Shown here piece by piece: positions 1-7,749 of a stretch of 64,000 bases of DNA (within the stretch, counting starts at the first letter, position 1; every line of letters starts with the position of its first letter). Origin of the DNA: Acuticoccus kalidii (lineage in GTDB: Bacteria > Pseudomonadota > Alphaproteobacteria > Rhizobiales > Amorphaceae); the NCBI RefSeq assembly GCF_021556395.1, contig NZ_JAKGCS010000036.1, forward strand, positions 868,001 through 932,000, read 5' to 3'. The position numbers were made by a program, and so were the translations under genes. The notes beneath the pieces were generated by a model. That model was not told where the DNA came from and ran no database searches. It saw nothing but the letters and a program-made list of their open reading frames with translations.

Positions 1-1
1 T

Positions 2-508
2 ATGGCTGGCAGCGTCAACAAGGTGATCTTGATCGGCAATCTGGGTGCCGACCCGGAAATTCGCCGCACGCAGGATGGCCGTCCGATCGCCAACCTGCGG
101 CTTGCGACGTCGGAATCGTGGCGCGACCGCAATTCGGGTGAGCGCCGCGAGCGCACCGAATGGCATCGTGTCGTGGTGTTTTCCGAAGGGCTGTGCCGGG
201 TCGTCGAGCAGTATCTGCGCAAGGGCTCGAAAATCTACGTCGAGGGTCAGCTCCAGACCCGCGAGTGGGAGGATCAGCAGGGCCAGAAGCGCTACACCAC
301 CGAGGTGGCGGTTCAGGGCTTCGGCGGCGTGATCCAGATGCTCGATGGGCGCAATGGCGGCGGCGGCGAGTTCGATCGCGGTTCGGGTGGCGGCGGCGAC
401 CGGGGCGGTTATGGCGGCGGCGGCGCTGGCGGCGGCGGTGCGGGTGGTGGCGGTAATTCGCGCCCGATGCCGGCCGACGAGCCGTTCGACGACGACATCC
501 CGTTCTGA
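2..508 (+). CDS. ssb: Single-stranded DNA-binding protein
   Basis: SSB protects single-stranded DNA and recruits replication and repair partners. The 168-residue product opens with MAGSVNKVILIGNLGADPE, the classic start of the OB fold, which runs to about residue 112. A glycine-rich spacer follows (about 115-150), and the protein ends in the acidic tip DDDIPF that docks SSB-interacting proteins. Length and layout are normal for a bacterial SSB. The ATG is the second base of the window, so the ribosome binding site is not visible, but the N-terminus is complete. A strong hairpin begins three bases after the stop, so the gene is probably transcribed alone. Confidence 0.97.
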   Translation: MAGSVNKVILIGNLGADPEIRRTQDGRPIANLRLATSESWRDRNSGERRERTEWHRVVVFSEGLCRVVEQYLRKGSKIYVEGQLQTREWEDQQGQKRYTTEVAVQGFGGVIQMLDGRNGGGGEFDRGSGGGGDRGGYGGGGAGGGGAGGGGNSRPMPADEPFDDDIPF

Positions 509-510
509 CG

Positions 511-536
511 CGGCGGAACGGTCCGCCGTTCCGCCG
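511..536. terminator. Hairpin after ssb
   Basis: An 11-bp perfect stem (CGGCGGAACGG paired with CCGTTCCGCCG) closes on a TCCG tetraloop immediately after the ssb stop codon. No T-tract follows, as is common for hairpins in high-GC genomes, so termination is inferred from stem strength and position. Confidence 0.6.
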
Positions 537-652
537 AGCGATCCGATCGGCCCGACGAATTGTCAGGAGGCCGCTGCCGGTCCAGTCTCCGTTCCGCTGA
601 GGTTCAGGCAAGCCGCGTGAGGTTTGCCCATCATTGGAATAGGACGCGTATC

Positions 653-1324
653 ATGTCTGGTCTCGAAGCCTCATACCTCCAAAGCGTGGCGCCGGCGCTG
701 CGCCACGCGCCCTATATCGGCGCGGTGCACGCATCGGCGCGCCGCGCCTTCACCGTGTTCCTCGCCGTCGTCCTCCTGGTGCCGCTCTTCGCCGTGACGG
801 CGATGGCCGATGTGACGCCCGGCGTCTATCGCTTCGTGCCCGACCGCGCCCAGGTCCGCTTCGTCGTCTCTCAAGACAGTCGCAGGACCGGCGCTCAGAT
901 GAGCTTCGCCGACGGCGAGATCACCTTCGGCAGCGGCGGCGTCGTGACCGGAGGGCAGGCCAGCATCGACGCGCGCTCGGTCTCCTCCAAAAGCAGCGGA
1001 ACGGTGTCGACGCTGAAGGGCCGCTTCGGTTTCGACGTCGCGAAGTATCCGAGCATCCGCTTCCGGGCGACCGGCGGCAGCATCAAGGGCGACCGCGCGA
1101 TGCTGAGCGGGATCCTGACGATCAAGGGCGTCTCGCACCCGGTGGAGTTCACCGGCGAGGTGTTGCGCAACCAGCCGCGCCGCCTCGCGATCCGCCTCGA
1201 GGGGACTGTGGACCGCACCAAATTCGGGATCACGGCGGGCCGGCCGCTCTACGGCAAGGACGCCAAGATCATCTTGCGGGTCATTGCGGTGCGCGACCGG
1301 AACGGCAACACGCGGGCCGGCTGA
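653..1324 (+). CDS. YceI family exported protein
   Basis: This is a YceI-like lipocalin-fold protein, a family that binds isoprenoid-type amphiphiles in the periplasm; its ligand here is unknown. From the ATG at 653 the product has 223 residues. A hydrophobic segment at about residues 33-50 followed by AMADVTPG looks like a signal peptide with cleavage near residue 52. The mature part begins with VYRFVPDRAQVRFVV and carries the SIDARSVSSKSS, FDVAKYPSIRFRAT and GVSHPVEFTGEV blocks typical of YceI. The frame stays open upstream to 560, but that part overlaps the ssb hairpin region and looks non-coding. The basic stretch before the hydrophobic core is unusually long, so the start is uncertain. 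Confidence 0.85.
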   Translation: MSGLEASYLQSVAPALRHAPYIGAVHASARRAFTVFLAVVLLVPLFAVTAMADVTPGVYRFVPDRAQVRFVVSQDSRRTGAQMSFADGEITFGSGGVVTGGQASIDARSVSSKSSGTVSTLKGRFGFDVAKYPSIRFRATGGSIKGDRAMLSGILTIKGVSHPVEFTGEVLRNQPRRLAIRLEGTVDRTKFGITAGRPLYGKDAKIILRVIAVRDRNGNTRAG

Positions 1325-1486
1325 TCTTCGGGTTTCGGTCGCCGTCACGGCGAGCATGACGGCCCGCGCGATCCGTTCGATCGGGCGGGCTGGTGCTCTA
1401 GCGTTGGACTGTGAGTCGCGACGGGTGGCAAATGCCGGGCAAATCGCCTAGCTAAGAGGAACTCCCATCAGACAGGCAGACGTTTT

Positions 1487-4333
1487 GTGAGCGACGATAG
1501 TTCCGCAGACGCAGGCACCGGCGGACCGCAGGATCCCGGTGGTACGCCTCCGGCTTCCGGTGGCGACGGCATCTCCGGGATCTCCATCACCCAGGAGATG
1601 GAGAAGTCGTTCCTCGGCTACGCGATGTCCGTCATCGTCAGCCGTGCGCTTCCCGATGCGCGCGACGGTCTCAAGCCCGTGCACCGGCGCATCCTCTACA
1701 CGATGCACGAGAACGGGTACGAGTGGAATCGGCCCTATAAGAAGTCGTCCCGCGTCGTCGGCGACGTCATGGGTAAATATCACCCGCACGGCGATCAGGC
1801 GATCTACGACGCTCTCGTGCGCATGGCGCAACCGTTCTCGATGCGCGTTCCGCTCGTCGACGGGCAGGGCAATTTCGGCTCGATCGACGGCGATTCCCCG
1901 GCGGCCATGCGTTACACGGAGGTGCGCCTCGAGCGCGTTTCCGGCTCGCTCCTCGAGGACATCGACAAGGACACCGTCAATTTCCAGGACAACTATGACG
2001 GCTCGGAGCGCGAGCCCATGGTCCTGCCGGCGCGGTTTCCGAACCTTCTCGTTAACGGCGCGGGCGGCATCGCCGTCGGCATGGCGACGAACATTCCGCC
2101 CCACAATCTCGGCGAAATCATCGACGCGACGGTCGCACTGATCGACGAACCGGCGATGACGATTTCCGAACTCACGCAGATCGTGCCGGGCCCGGACTTT
2201 CCGACGGGTGGCATCATCATGGGGCGCGGCGGTATCCGCTCCTCCTATGAGACCGGGCGCGGCTCGGTGCTGATGCGCGGCAAGGTCCGTGTCGAGCAGA
2301 TGGGGCGCGACCGCGAAGCCCTCATCATCGACGAAATTCCCTACCAGGTGAACAAGTCCACCATGGTCGAGAAGATCGCCGATCTCGTGCGCGACAAGCG
2401 CGTCGAGGGCATCTCAGACCTGCGCGACGAATCCGACCGCGACGGTATGCGCGTCGTCATCGAGCTGAAGCGCGATGCGAACGCCGATGTCGTGCTCAAC
2501 CAGCTTTATCGCTTCTCCCCGCTGCAGACCTCGTTCGGCTGCAACATGGTGGCGCTGAACGGCGGGCGGCCGGAGCAGCTCAACCTCAAGGATCTCCTCT
2601 CGGCCTTTATCGGCTTCCGCGAGGAGGTGATCGCCCGCCGCACGAAGTATCTTCTCGGCAAGGCCCGTGATCGGGCGCACGTCTTGGTCGGTCTTGCCGT
2701 CGCCGTCGCCAATATCGACGAGGTGATCCGCCTCATCCGAACCTCGCCCGATCCCGCGACGGCGCGCGCCGCCTTGATGGAGCGCGACTGGCCGGCGCAC
2801 GATATGGGCCCGCTGATCGCCCTCATCGACGATCCGCGCCACCGCCTCGCCGATGATGGAACGATCCGCCTTTCAGAGGAGCAGGCGCGCGCGATCCTCG
2901 AGCTTCGTCTCCAGCGCCTCACCGCGCTCGGTCGCGACGAGATCGGCGACGAGCTCAAGAAGCTCGCCGAGGAAATCGCCGATTATCTCGACATCCTGCG
3001 TTCGCGCAGCCGCGTTCAGCAGATCATCAAGGACGAGCTCGGCGCCGTCCGCGAGCAGTTCGCGACCGACCGCAAGACCGAGATCATGGAAGGCGGGCCG
3101 GACCTCGAGGACGAGGACTTCATCAACCGCGAGGACATGGTTGTCACCGTGTCCCATGCGGGCTACGTGAAGCGCGTGCCGCTCGACACCTACCGCGCCC
3201 AACGGCGCGGCGGTAAGGGCCGCTCGGCGATGTCGACCCGCGATCAAGACTTCGTGACGCGCGTCTTCGTCGCCAACACGCACACGCCGGTCCTGTTCTT
3301 CTCCTCGCGTGGCATCGTCTACAAAGAGAAGGTCTGGCGCCTGCCGATGGCGGCGCCGCAAGCGCGCGGTAAGGCCCTCGTCAACATTCTCCCGCTGCAG
3401 GAGGGGGAGTTCATCACCTCGATCCTGCCGCTTGTCGAGGACGAGAGCTCGTGGGGCGATTATGACGTCCTCTTCGCCACCCGCAACGGCAACACGCGTC
3501 GCAACAAGCTCTCCGATTTCACCAATGTGAACCGGGCCGGCAAGATCGCGATGAAGCTCGATGACGGGGACGGCATTGTCGGCGTGCAGATCGCGACGCC
3601 GGCCGAGGACGTTCTCCTCGCAACGAAGCTCGGCCAGGCGATCCGCTTCCCGGTCTCCTCGCTGCGCGTCTTCGCCGGCCGCACGTCGACCGGCGTGCGC
3701 GGCATCGCGCTCGGCAAAGGCGATCAGGTGATCTCCATGTCGATCCTGCGCCATTTCGACACCACGCCGGAGGAGCGGGGCGCCTATCTCAAGCGTCGCC
3801 GCGCCGTTGCGGGCGAGGTCGTGGATGCGGCGGAGATCAATGGGGACGAGCCGGCGGACGACAGCTTCGATCTCGGGCTCGAGCGTTATGCCGAGATGAG
3901 CGCCGCCGAGGAGCACATCATCACCGTTTCGGAAAACGGTTATGGCAAGCGCTCCTCGTCCTTCGAGTTCCGCGTCACCTCGCGCGGCGGCAAGGGCATC
4001 GCGGCGATGGTCGTGAACGACCGGAACGGCCCGCTCATCGCGGGCTTCCCGGTCGACGAGAGCGATCAGATCATGCTCGTCACCAATGCGGGCCAGCTCA
4101 TCCGCGTTCCGGTTGACGGGGTGCGCATCGCCGGCCGCAACACGCAGGGCGTCATCGTGTTCAACACGGCGGCGGACGAGCGCGTCGTTTCCGTCGAGCG
4201 GATCACCGAGGAAGCCGAAGCCGAGGATGGAGAGGACGGCGCTGCCGACCTGCCCACCGGCGAGGCCGGAAATGGCGATGACGCGGCTGGCGGCACGGAT
4301 GCCGACGACGGGGAGACCGGCGGCGAGGAATAG
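1487..4333 (+). CDS. gyrA: DNA gyrase subunit A
   Basis: GyrA is the strand-cleaving subunit of the type II topoisomerase that supercoils DNA. The 948-residue protein begins at a GTG and has the breakage-reunion core at about residues 30-550, with the catalytic tyrosine in AAMRYTEV (Tyr143). A C-terminal beta-pinwheel follows, with the GyrA box QRRGGKG. The tail after about 900 is acidic and Gly/Ala-rich and makes the protein longer than the E. coli enzyme (875), as in many alphaproteobacteria. In the quinolone-resistance region the motif reads HPHGDQAIYDAL, so the residue aligned with E. coli Ser83 is Gln104, while the Asp87 equivalent (Asp108) is kept. No convincing Shine-Dalgarno precedes the GTG. 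coaD and ppi follow downstream, beyond two minus-strand genes. Confidence 0.98.
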   Translation: MSDDSSADAGTGGPQDPGGTPPASGGDGISGISITQEMEKSFLGYAMSVIVSRALPDARDGLKPVHRRILYTMHENGYEWNRPYKKSSRVVGDVMGKYHPHGDQAIYDALVRMAQPFSMRVPLVDGQGNFGSIDGDSPAAMRYTEVRLERVSGSLLEDIDKDTVNFQDNYDGSEREPMVLPARFPNLLVNGAGGIAVGMATNIPPHNLGEIIDATVALIDEPAMTISELTQIVPGPDFPTGGIIMGRGGIRSSYETGRGSVLMRGKVRVEQMGRDREALIIDEIPYQVNKSTMVEKIADLVRDKRVEGISDLRDESDRDGMRVVIELKRDANADVVLNQLYRFSPLQTSFGCNMVALNGGRPEQLNLKDLLSAFIGFREEVIARRTKYLLGKARDRAHVLVGLAVAVANIDEVIRLIRTSPDPATARAALMERDWPAHDMGPLIALIDDPRHRLADDGTIRLSEEQARAILELRLQRLTALGRDEIGDELKKLAEEIADYLDILRSRSRVQQIIKDELGAVREQFATDRKTEIMEGGPDLEDEDFINREDMVVTVSHAGYVKRVPLDTYRAQRRGGKGRSAMSTRDQDFVTRVFVANTHTPVLFFSSRGIVYKEKVWRLPMAAPQARGKALVNILPLQEGEFITSILPLVEDESSWGDYDVLFATRNGNTRRNKLSDFTNVNRAGKIAMKLDDGDGIVGVQIATPAEDVLLATKLGQAIRFPVSSLRVFAGRTSTGVRGIALGKGDQVISMSILRHFDTTPEERGAYLKRRRAVAGEVVDAAEINGDEPADDSFDLGLERYAEMSAAEEHIITVSENGYGKRSSSFEFRVTSRGGKGIAAMVVNDRNGPLIAGFPVDESDQIMLVTNAGQLIRVPVDGVRIAGRNTQGVIVFNTAADERVVSVERITEEAEAEDGEDGAADLPTGEAGNGDDAAGGTDADDGETGGEE

Positions 4334-4342
4334 GCCGCTTCA

Positions 4343-4370
4343 CGGCACGGGGAGGATGCTTCCCGTGCCG
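4343..4370. terminator. Hairpin after gyrA
   Basis: CGGCACGGG pairs perfectly with CCCGTGCCG around a ten-base loop, nine bases after the gyrA stop; two further pairs (one G-T) can form inside. No T-tract follows. Its position between the gyrA end and the convergent small gene suggests a transcription stop. Confidence 0.5.
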
Positions 4371-4527
4371 CAGGGCGGGCGCTTCGCCCGGCTCGTCTTG
4401 TGGATGACCCGACGATCCGAGGCTGCGCCGTCCCGTTGATGGCGCACACCAATCCCACAAGACCGCACGGCGACCCGAGCCTAGAGAGCGGGCGCGCGCA
4501 AAGCGGGTGTGGTGCTGCCGATTTCGA

Positions 4528-4788
4528 TCAGTTGGATGGGACGCGCGAGCGCATCAGCGTGGTGACGCCGTTCGCCTGGTCGGTTTCCATCGTGGTGATG
4601 AAGCGGGACGGTTCGTCCTTCTCGCAATCCCAGGTCGGGCAGGCCGAACGTTGCAGCGGATAGAGTCGGTCCGTCTTGCCGCTTTTCGCGTCAGGAATAG
4701 AGAGCGTGCTTGCGCTCAGCGCGGCAATCACAATGCTCGCACCGAACGCCGCCGCCAAGACAGAGCTTTTGACCAACATGCCGCGCAT
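4528..4788 (-). CDS. Small exported protein, paralog of the next gene
   Basis: This encodes 86 residues of unknown function. An N-terminal hydrophobic stretch (about residues 5-27, LVKSSVLAAAFGASIVIAAL) is a signal peptide or anchor. The mature part has two cysteines (SACPTWDC) and a C-terminal block RFITTMETDQANGVTTL. The upstream minus-strand gene ends with the related block RFVTMANSDRDNGTTTL, so the two are probably diverged tandem duplicates. This copy lacks the longer WPNLTSECL segment of its neighbour. The start may be Met1 or Met4; the ribosome site is weak. It is convergent with gyrA. Confidence 0.65.
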   Translation of the reverse strand: MRGMLVKSSVLAAAFGASIVIAALSASTLSIPDAKSGKTDRLYPLQRSACPTWDCEKDEPSRFITTMETDQANGVTTLMRSRVPSN

Positions 4789-4905
4789 GTCGCACCTGTA
4801 AAACCGCCCGTTCCGAAATTGGAGTGATCGCCATGTAGGCTTTTGTGGGCCTGACGCAACGTCTCTTGATGGAAATCAAGCGAACTTTTGCGTCATCCAG
4901 GTCGC

Positions 4906-5214
4906 TTAGTTCGTCGCCGTGACGTCACGGACACGGGCGAGGGTCGTCGTCCCGTTGTCGCGATCGGAATTGGCCATCGTCACAAAGCGCACATGTTGCA
5001 CCCCGGTTTCGCCCTGCGACCAGGCGAGGCATTCGGAGGTGAGGTTCGGCCAAGCCTGACCGGCGCACAGATTGTCGCCCATCACTTTGAAGCGATCACC
5101 CTTCTGAGCGGGAGTGTCTGCTGCGAAGGTGCCGCCCAAGGTTGCTGCTGCCACGACGAAGCCAGCGGCGACGGTTGCGGTAATGGGGCTCAGAATGCGA
5201 CGATCAGCGTTCAT
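4906..5214 (-). CDS. Small exported Cys-containing protein
   Basis: This encodes 102 residues from an ATG at 5214 that is preceded by GGAGGG at good spacing; an in-frame GTG at 5229 lies upstream of that site and is rejected. Residues 1-30 form a signal peptide ending near TFAADTP. The mature chain has KGDRF, a pair of cysteines (NLCAGQAWPNL and SECL) and the tail block RFVTMANSDRDNGTTTL. The KGDR...C..Q.WPNL...CL arrangement resembles small hypothetical proteins I know from Hyphomicrobiales; no function is established. The paired cysteines could form a periplasmic disulfide. It is divergent from coaD and upstream of its shorter paralog. Confidence 0.7.
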   Translation of the reverse strand: MNADRRILSPITATVAAGFVVAAATLGGTFAADTPAQKGDRFKVMGDNLCAGQAWPNLTSECLAWSQGETGVQHVRFVTMANSDRDNGTTTLARVRDVTATN

Positions 5215-5562
5215 TTTTCCCTCCAACACGGGTCGTGTGACACGCTAGAGATTTAAACTCGTACGCGCCTCGCCTAAGTGATGCGCGTCACAATTTGCTC
5301 GGTTCGCCCTCGAACGGTCACCGTACTCGTTGCGCCCCTCGCGACCGTGATTTCGGTGGTCTGGCGGGTGAGGCGTCGGTGCGTCCAAGCGGCTCGTGCT
5401 AGAACAACGTACAAATAATAAACCGGTTCCATGATTCCAGATGCTAAATCCTTATTTATTGTTTACCCTATTTGGGGCCGGCTATCATCGCCTCTTACGG
5501 GCTCCGTTAAGGTTTCGGCGCGGCGGCAAAAGTTAACAAGATCGATGCAATTGGACTGAAAT
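5215..5562. other. Divergent intergenic region before coaD
   Basis: These 348 bp separate the minus-strand small exported gene from coaD. The right half (about 5400-5560) is distinctly AT-rich for this genome and probably carries the coaD promoter. I see no gene, repeat or clear operator in it. Confidence 0.5.
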
Positions 5563-6057
5563 ATGCGCGTGGCGTTCTATGCTGGCTCCTTCGACCCCGT
5601 CACCAACGGGCACCTAGACGTTGTCTTGCGAGCGTTTGCCGTCGCCGACCGGGTGGTGGTCGGAATCGGGGTGCATCCGGGAAAGACCCCGATTTTTTCT
5701 TTCGATGACCGCGTGGCGATGCTGCGCGCCGCCGTGGCGGCCGCCGATGCGGACAAAGAGGGCCGGCTGGACGTCGTCGCCTTCCAAGGTCTCGCGACCG
5801 AGGCGGCGGCCGAGGCGGGGGCGAGCCTCCTGATCCGAGGGCTGCGCGATGCCACGGACTTCGACTACGAAATGCAGATGGCCGGCATGAACCGCTCGCT
5901 CCGGCCGGAGATCTCGACCGTCTTTCTTCCCGCTTCGCCGCAGGTTCGCCATATCACGGGAACACTCGTGCGGCAGATCGCCAAGCTCGGCGGAAATGTC
6001 GCCGATTTCGTGCCGTCGGCTGTGGCCGAGCGGCTCAGGGCGCGCTACGCCGAATAG
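5563..6057 (+). CDS. coaD: Phosphopantetheine adenylyltransferase
   Basis: CoaD makes dephospho-CoA from 4'-phosphopantetheine and ATP, the fourth step of CoA synthesis. The 164-residue product matches the family length. The nucleotidyltransferase signature is FYAGSFDPVTNGHLDVV at the N-terminus (T/HxGH motif). LLIRGLRDATDFDYEMQMAGMN and the C-terminal RHITGTLVRQIAKLGGNV correspond to the substrate and ATP binding blocks. Following gyrA and preceding the cyclophilin gene is a conserved arrangement in Hyphomicrobiales. Confidence 0.97.
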   Translation: MRVAFYAGSFDPVTNGHLDVVLRAFAVADRVVVGIGVHPGKTPIFSFDDRVAMLRAAVAAADADKEGRLDVVAFQGLATEAAAEAGASLLIRGLRDATDFDYEMQMAGMNRSLRPEISTVFLPASPQVRHITGTLVRQIAKLGGNVADFVPSAVAERLRARYAE

Positions 6058-6133
6058 GCGGGCCACATCGCGCCGAGGACGACGCGTCGGAGCCGGATCG
6101 ATGATGGCCTGCTCCATAATAAGGAAACCACCC

Positions 6134-6682
6134 ATGATTTCACGACTTCTCGCCGCCGCCGCGATGGCGCTTTGCACCAGCGCTCATGCGGCGTCGCTGG
6201 ACCCGGAGAACACGCTCGTTCTCGAGCTGGAGGACGGGCAGGTCGTCATCGAGCTTCTGCCGGACCTCGCGCCCGAACACGTCGAGCGCATCAAGACCCT
6301 CGCGCGCCAGGGCTTTTATGACGGCGTGCCGTTTCACCGGGTGATTCCGGGCTTCATGGCCCAGACGGGTGATCCGACGGGCACCGGCGCCGGCGGCTCC
6401 GATCTTCCGGACCTCAATGCCGAGTTCAACCGCGAACCGCACGTGCGCGGGATCGTGTCGATGGCCCGCACCAGCGATCCGAACAGCGCCAACTCGCAGT
6501 TCTTCATCATGTTCGCGCCGGCGCCGAGCCTTGACGGCCAGTACACGGTCTTCGGCCGCGTCGTCGACGGTATGGACCATGTCGACGCGCTCAACGCCGG
6601 CACGATCCAGAACAACGGCGCCGTCCGCAACCCGGACAAGATCCTGAAGGCGCGGGTCGCGGCCGACGGTCAGGCCGGTTGA
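6134..6682 (+). CDS. Periplasmic cyclophilin-type peptidyl-prolyl isomerase
   Basis: The enzyme catalyses proline cis/trans isomerisation during folding of exported proteins. From the ATG at 6134 (AAGGAA eight bases upstream) it has 182 residues. MISRLLAAAAMALCTSAHAAS is a clear Sec signal peptide, so this copy acts in the periplasm. The cyclophilin core carries FHRVIPGFMAQTGDPTGTG and NSANSQFFIMFAPAPSLDG, including the catalytic Arg and the Gln/Phe residues of the active site. Related genomes often have a second, cytoplasmic copy next to this one; it is absent here. The stop codon overlaps the TTG start proposed for queA. Confidence 0.93.
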   Translation: MISRLLAAAAMALCTSAHAASLDPENTLVLELEDGQVVIELLPDLAPEHVERIKTLARQGFYDGVPFHRVIPGFMAQTGDPTGTGAGGSDLPDLNAEFNREPHVRGIVSMARTSDPNSANSQFFIMFAPAPSLDGQYTVFGRVVDGMDHVDALNAGTIQNNGAVRNPDKILKARVAADGQAG

Positions 6683-7749
6683 TTCCGGGCGAGGACCTCG
6701 CCGCCCCCACGGGGGAGGGCGAGGCGCTCTCGGACTATGACTATGTGCTCCCGGACGCGGCGATTGCGCTGCGCCCGGCGGTGCCGCGCGATGCGGCGCG
6801 GCTTCTCGTCTCCGAGGGCGGCCGGATCACCGACGCGCACGTGCGCGATCTCGCCGCCTTTCTGCGCGAGGGGGACCGGCTCGTCGTCAATGACAGCCGG
6901 GTGATCCCGGCGCGCTTGACGGGCGAGCGGGTGCGCGAGGGCGGAACCGCGCGGGTCGAGCTGACGCTTCTCGCCGAGGAGGAGCCGGGCCTGTGGCAGG
7001 CGTTCGCGAAGCCCGCCAAGCGGGTCGGTCCCGGCGATCGCGTCCGCTTCGGAGCCGACGGGCGGGTGACGGGCACCGTCCTCACCCGCGACGGGCCGAC
7101 GGTCCGCATCCGTTTCGCGGCCGATCCGCTGCCGACCGGCGCGATGCCGCTGCCGCCTTATATCGCGGCCAAGCGCACCCCGGACGCGCAGGATCTCGCC
7201 GACTATCAGACCGTCTATGCCAACTTGCCTGGATCGGTCGCGGCGCCCACCGCAGGCCTTCATTTTACCGACGCCCTTCTCGACCGCCTCGCCGCGCACG
7301 GGGTCGGCCTCTCACGCGTGACGCTTCATGTCGGGGCGGGCACCTTCCTGCCGGTCAAGGTGGAGCGGATCGACGCGCATGAGATGCACGCCGAAACCGG
7401 CGAGATCGCGCCCGAAACGGTGGACGAGATCCTCGCCACCAAGGCGGCGGGCGGGCGCGTCATCGCCGTCGGCACGACCGCGCTGCGGCTCCTCGAAAGC
7501 GCCGCCGCGGATGGCCGTCTCGCGCCCTTCAAGGGCGAGACGCGGATCTTCATCCGCCCCGGCTATCGCTTCCAGGCGATCGACGGGTTGATGACGAACT
7601 TCCATCTGCCGCGCTCAACGCTCCTGATGCTGGTCGCGGCGCTGATCGGCCTGCCGCAGATGCGCGCGGTCTACGACCATGCGCTCCGCAACGACTACCG
7701 CTTCTATTCCTACGGCGACGCCTCGCTTCTGATTCCGGACCATCCATGA
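6679..7749 (+). CDS. queA: S-adenosylmethionine:tRNA ribosyltransferase-isomerase
   Basis: QueA transfers and isomerises the ribosyl moiety of SAM onto preQ1 in tRNA, forming epoxyqueuosine. The protein (356 residues) contains SDYDYVLPDAAIALRP at the start of the family domain, LVVNDSRVIPARL, AAPTAGLHFT and TNFHLPRSTLLMLVAAL near the C-terminus. No ATG lies near the expected N-terminus. The only early start codon is TTG at 6679, overlapping the ppi stop by four bases and adding about 15 residues before the conserved SDYDY. The stop overlaps the tgt ATG (ATGA), so the two queuosine genes are translationally coupled. Confidence 0.95.
   Translation: MIPGEDLAAPTGEGEALSDYDYVLPDAAIALRPAVPRDAARLLVSEGGRITDAHVRDLAAFLREGDRLVVNDSRVIPARLTGERVREGGTARVELTLLAEEEPGLWQAFAKPAKRVGPGDRVRFGADGRVTGTVLTRDGPTVRIRFAADPLPTGAMPLPPYIAAKRTPDAQDLADYQTVYANLPGSVAAPTAGLHFTDALLDRLAAHGVGLSRVTLHVGAGTFLPVKVERIDAHEMHAETGEIAPETVDEILATKAAGGRVIAVGTTALRLLESAAADGRLAPFKGETRIFIRPGYRFQAIDGLMTNFHLPRSTLLMLVAALIGLPQMRAVYDHALRNDYRFYSYGDASLLIPDHP

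Noticed and set aside
2873..3916. Minus-strand open frame of 347 codons inside gyrA
   Set aside because: Shadow of gyrA; no family resemblance and no ribosome site.
4787..4814. GGAAC on the minus strand near the small exported gene as another ECF promoter
   Set aside because: The base 17 positions on would be CGACAT, not CGTC, and it would overlap the start codon.
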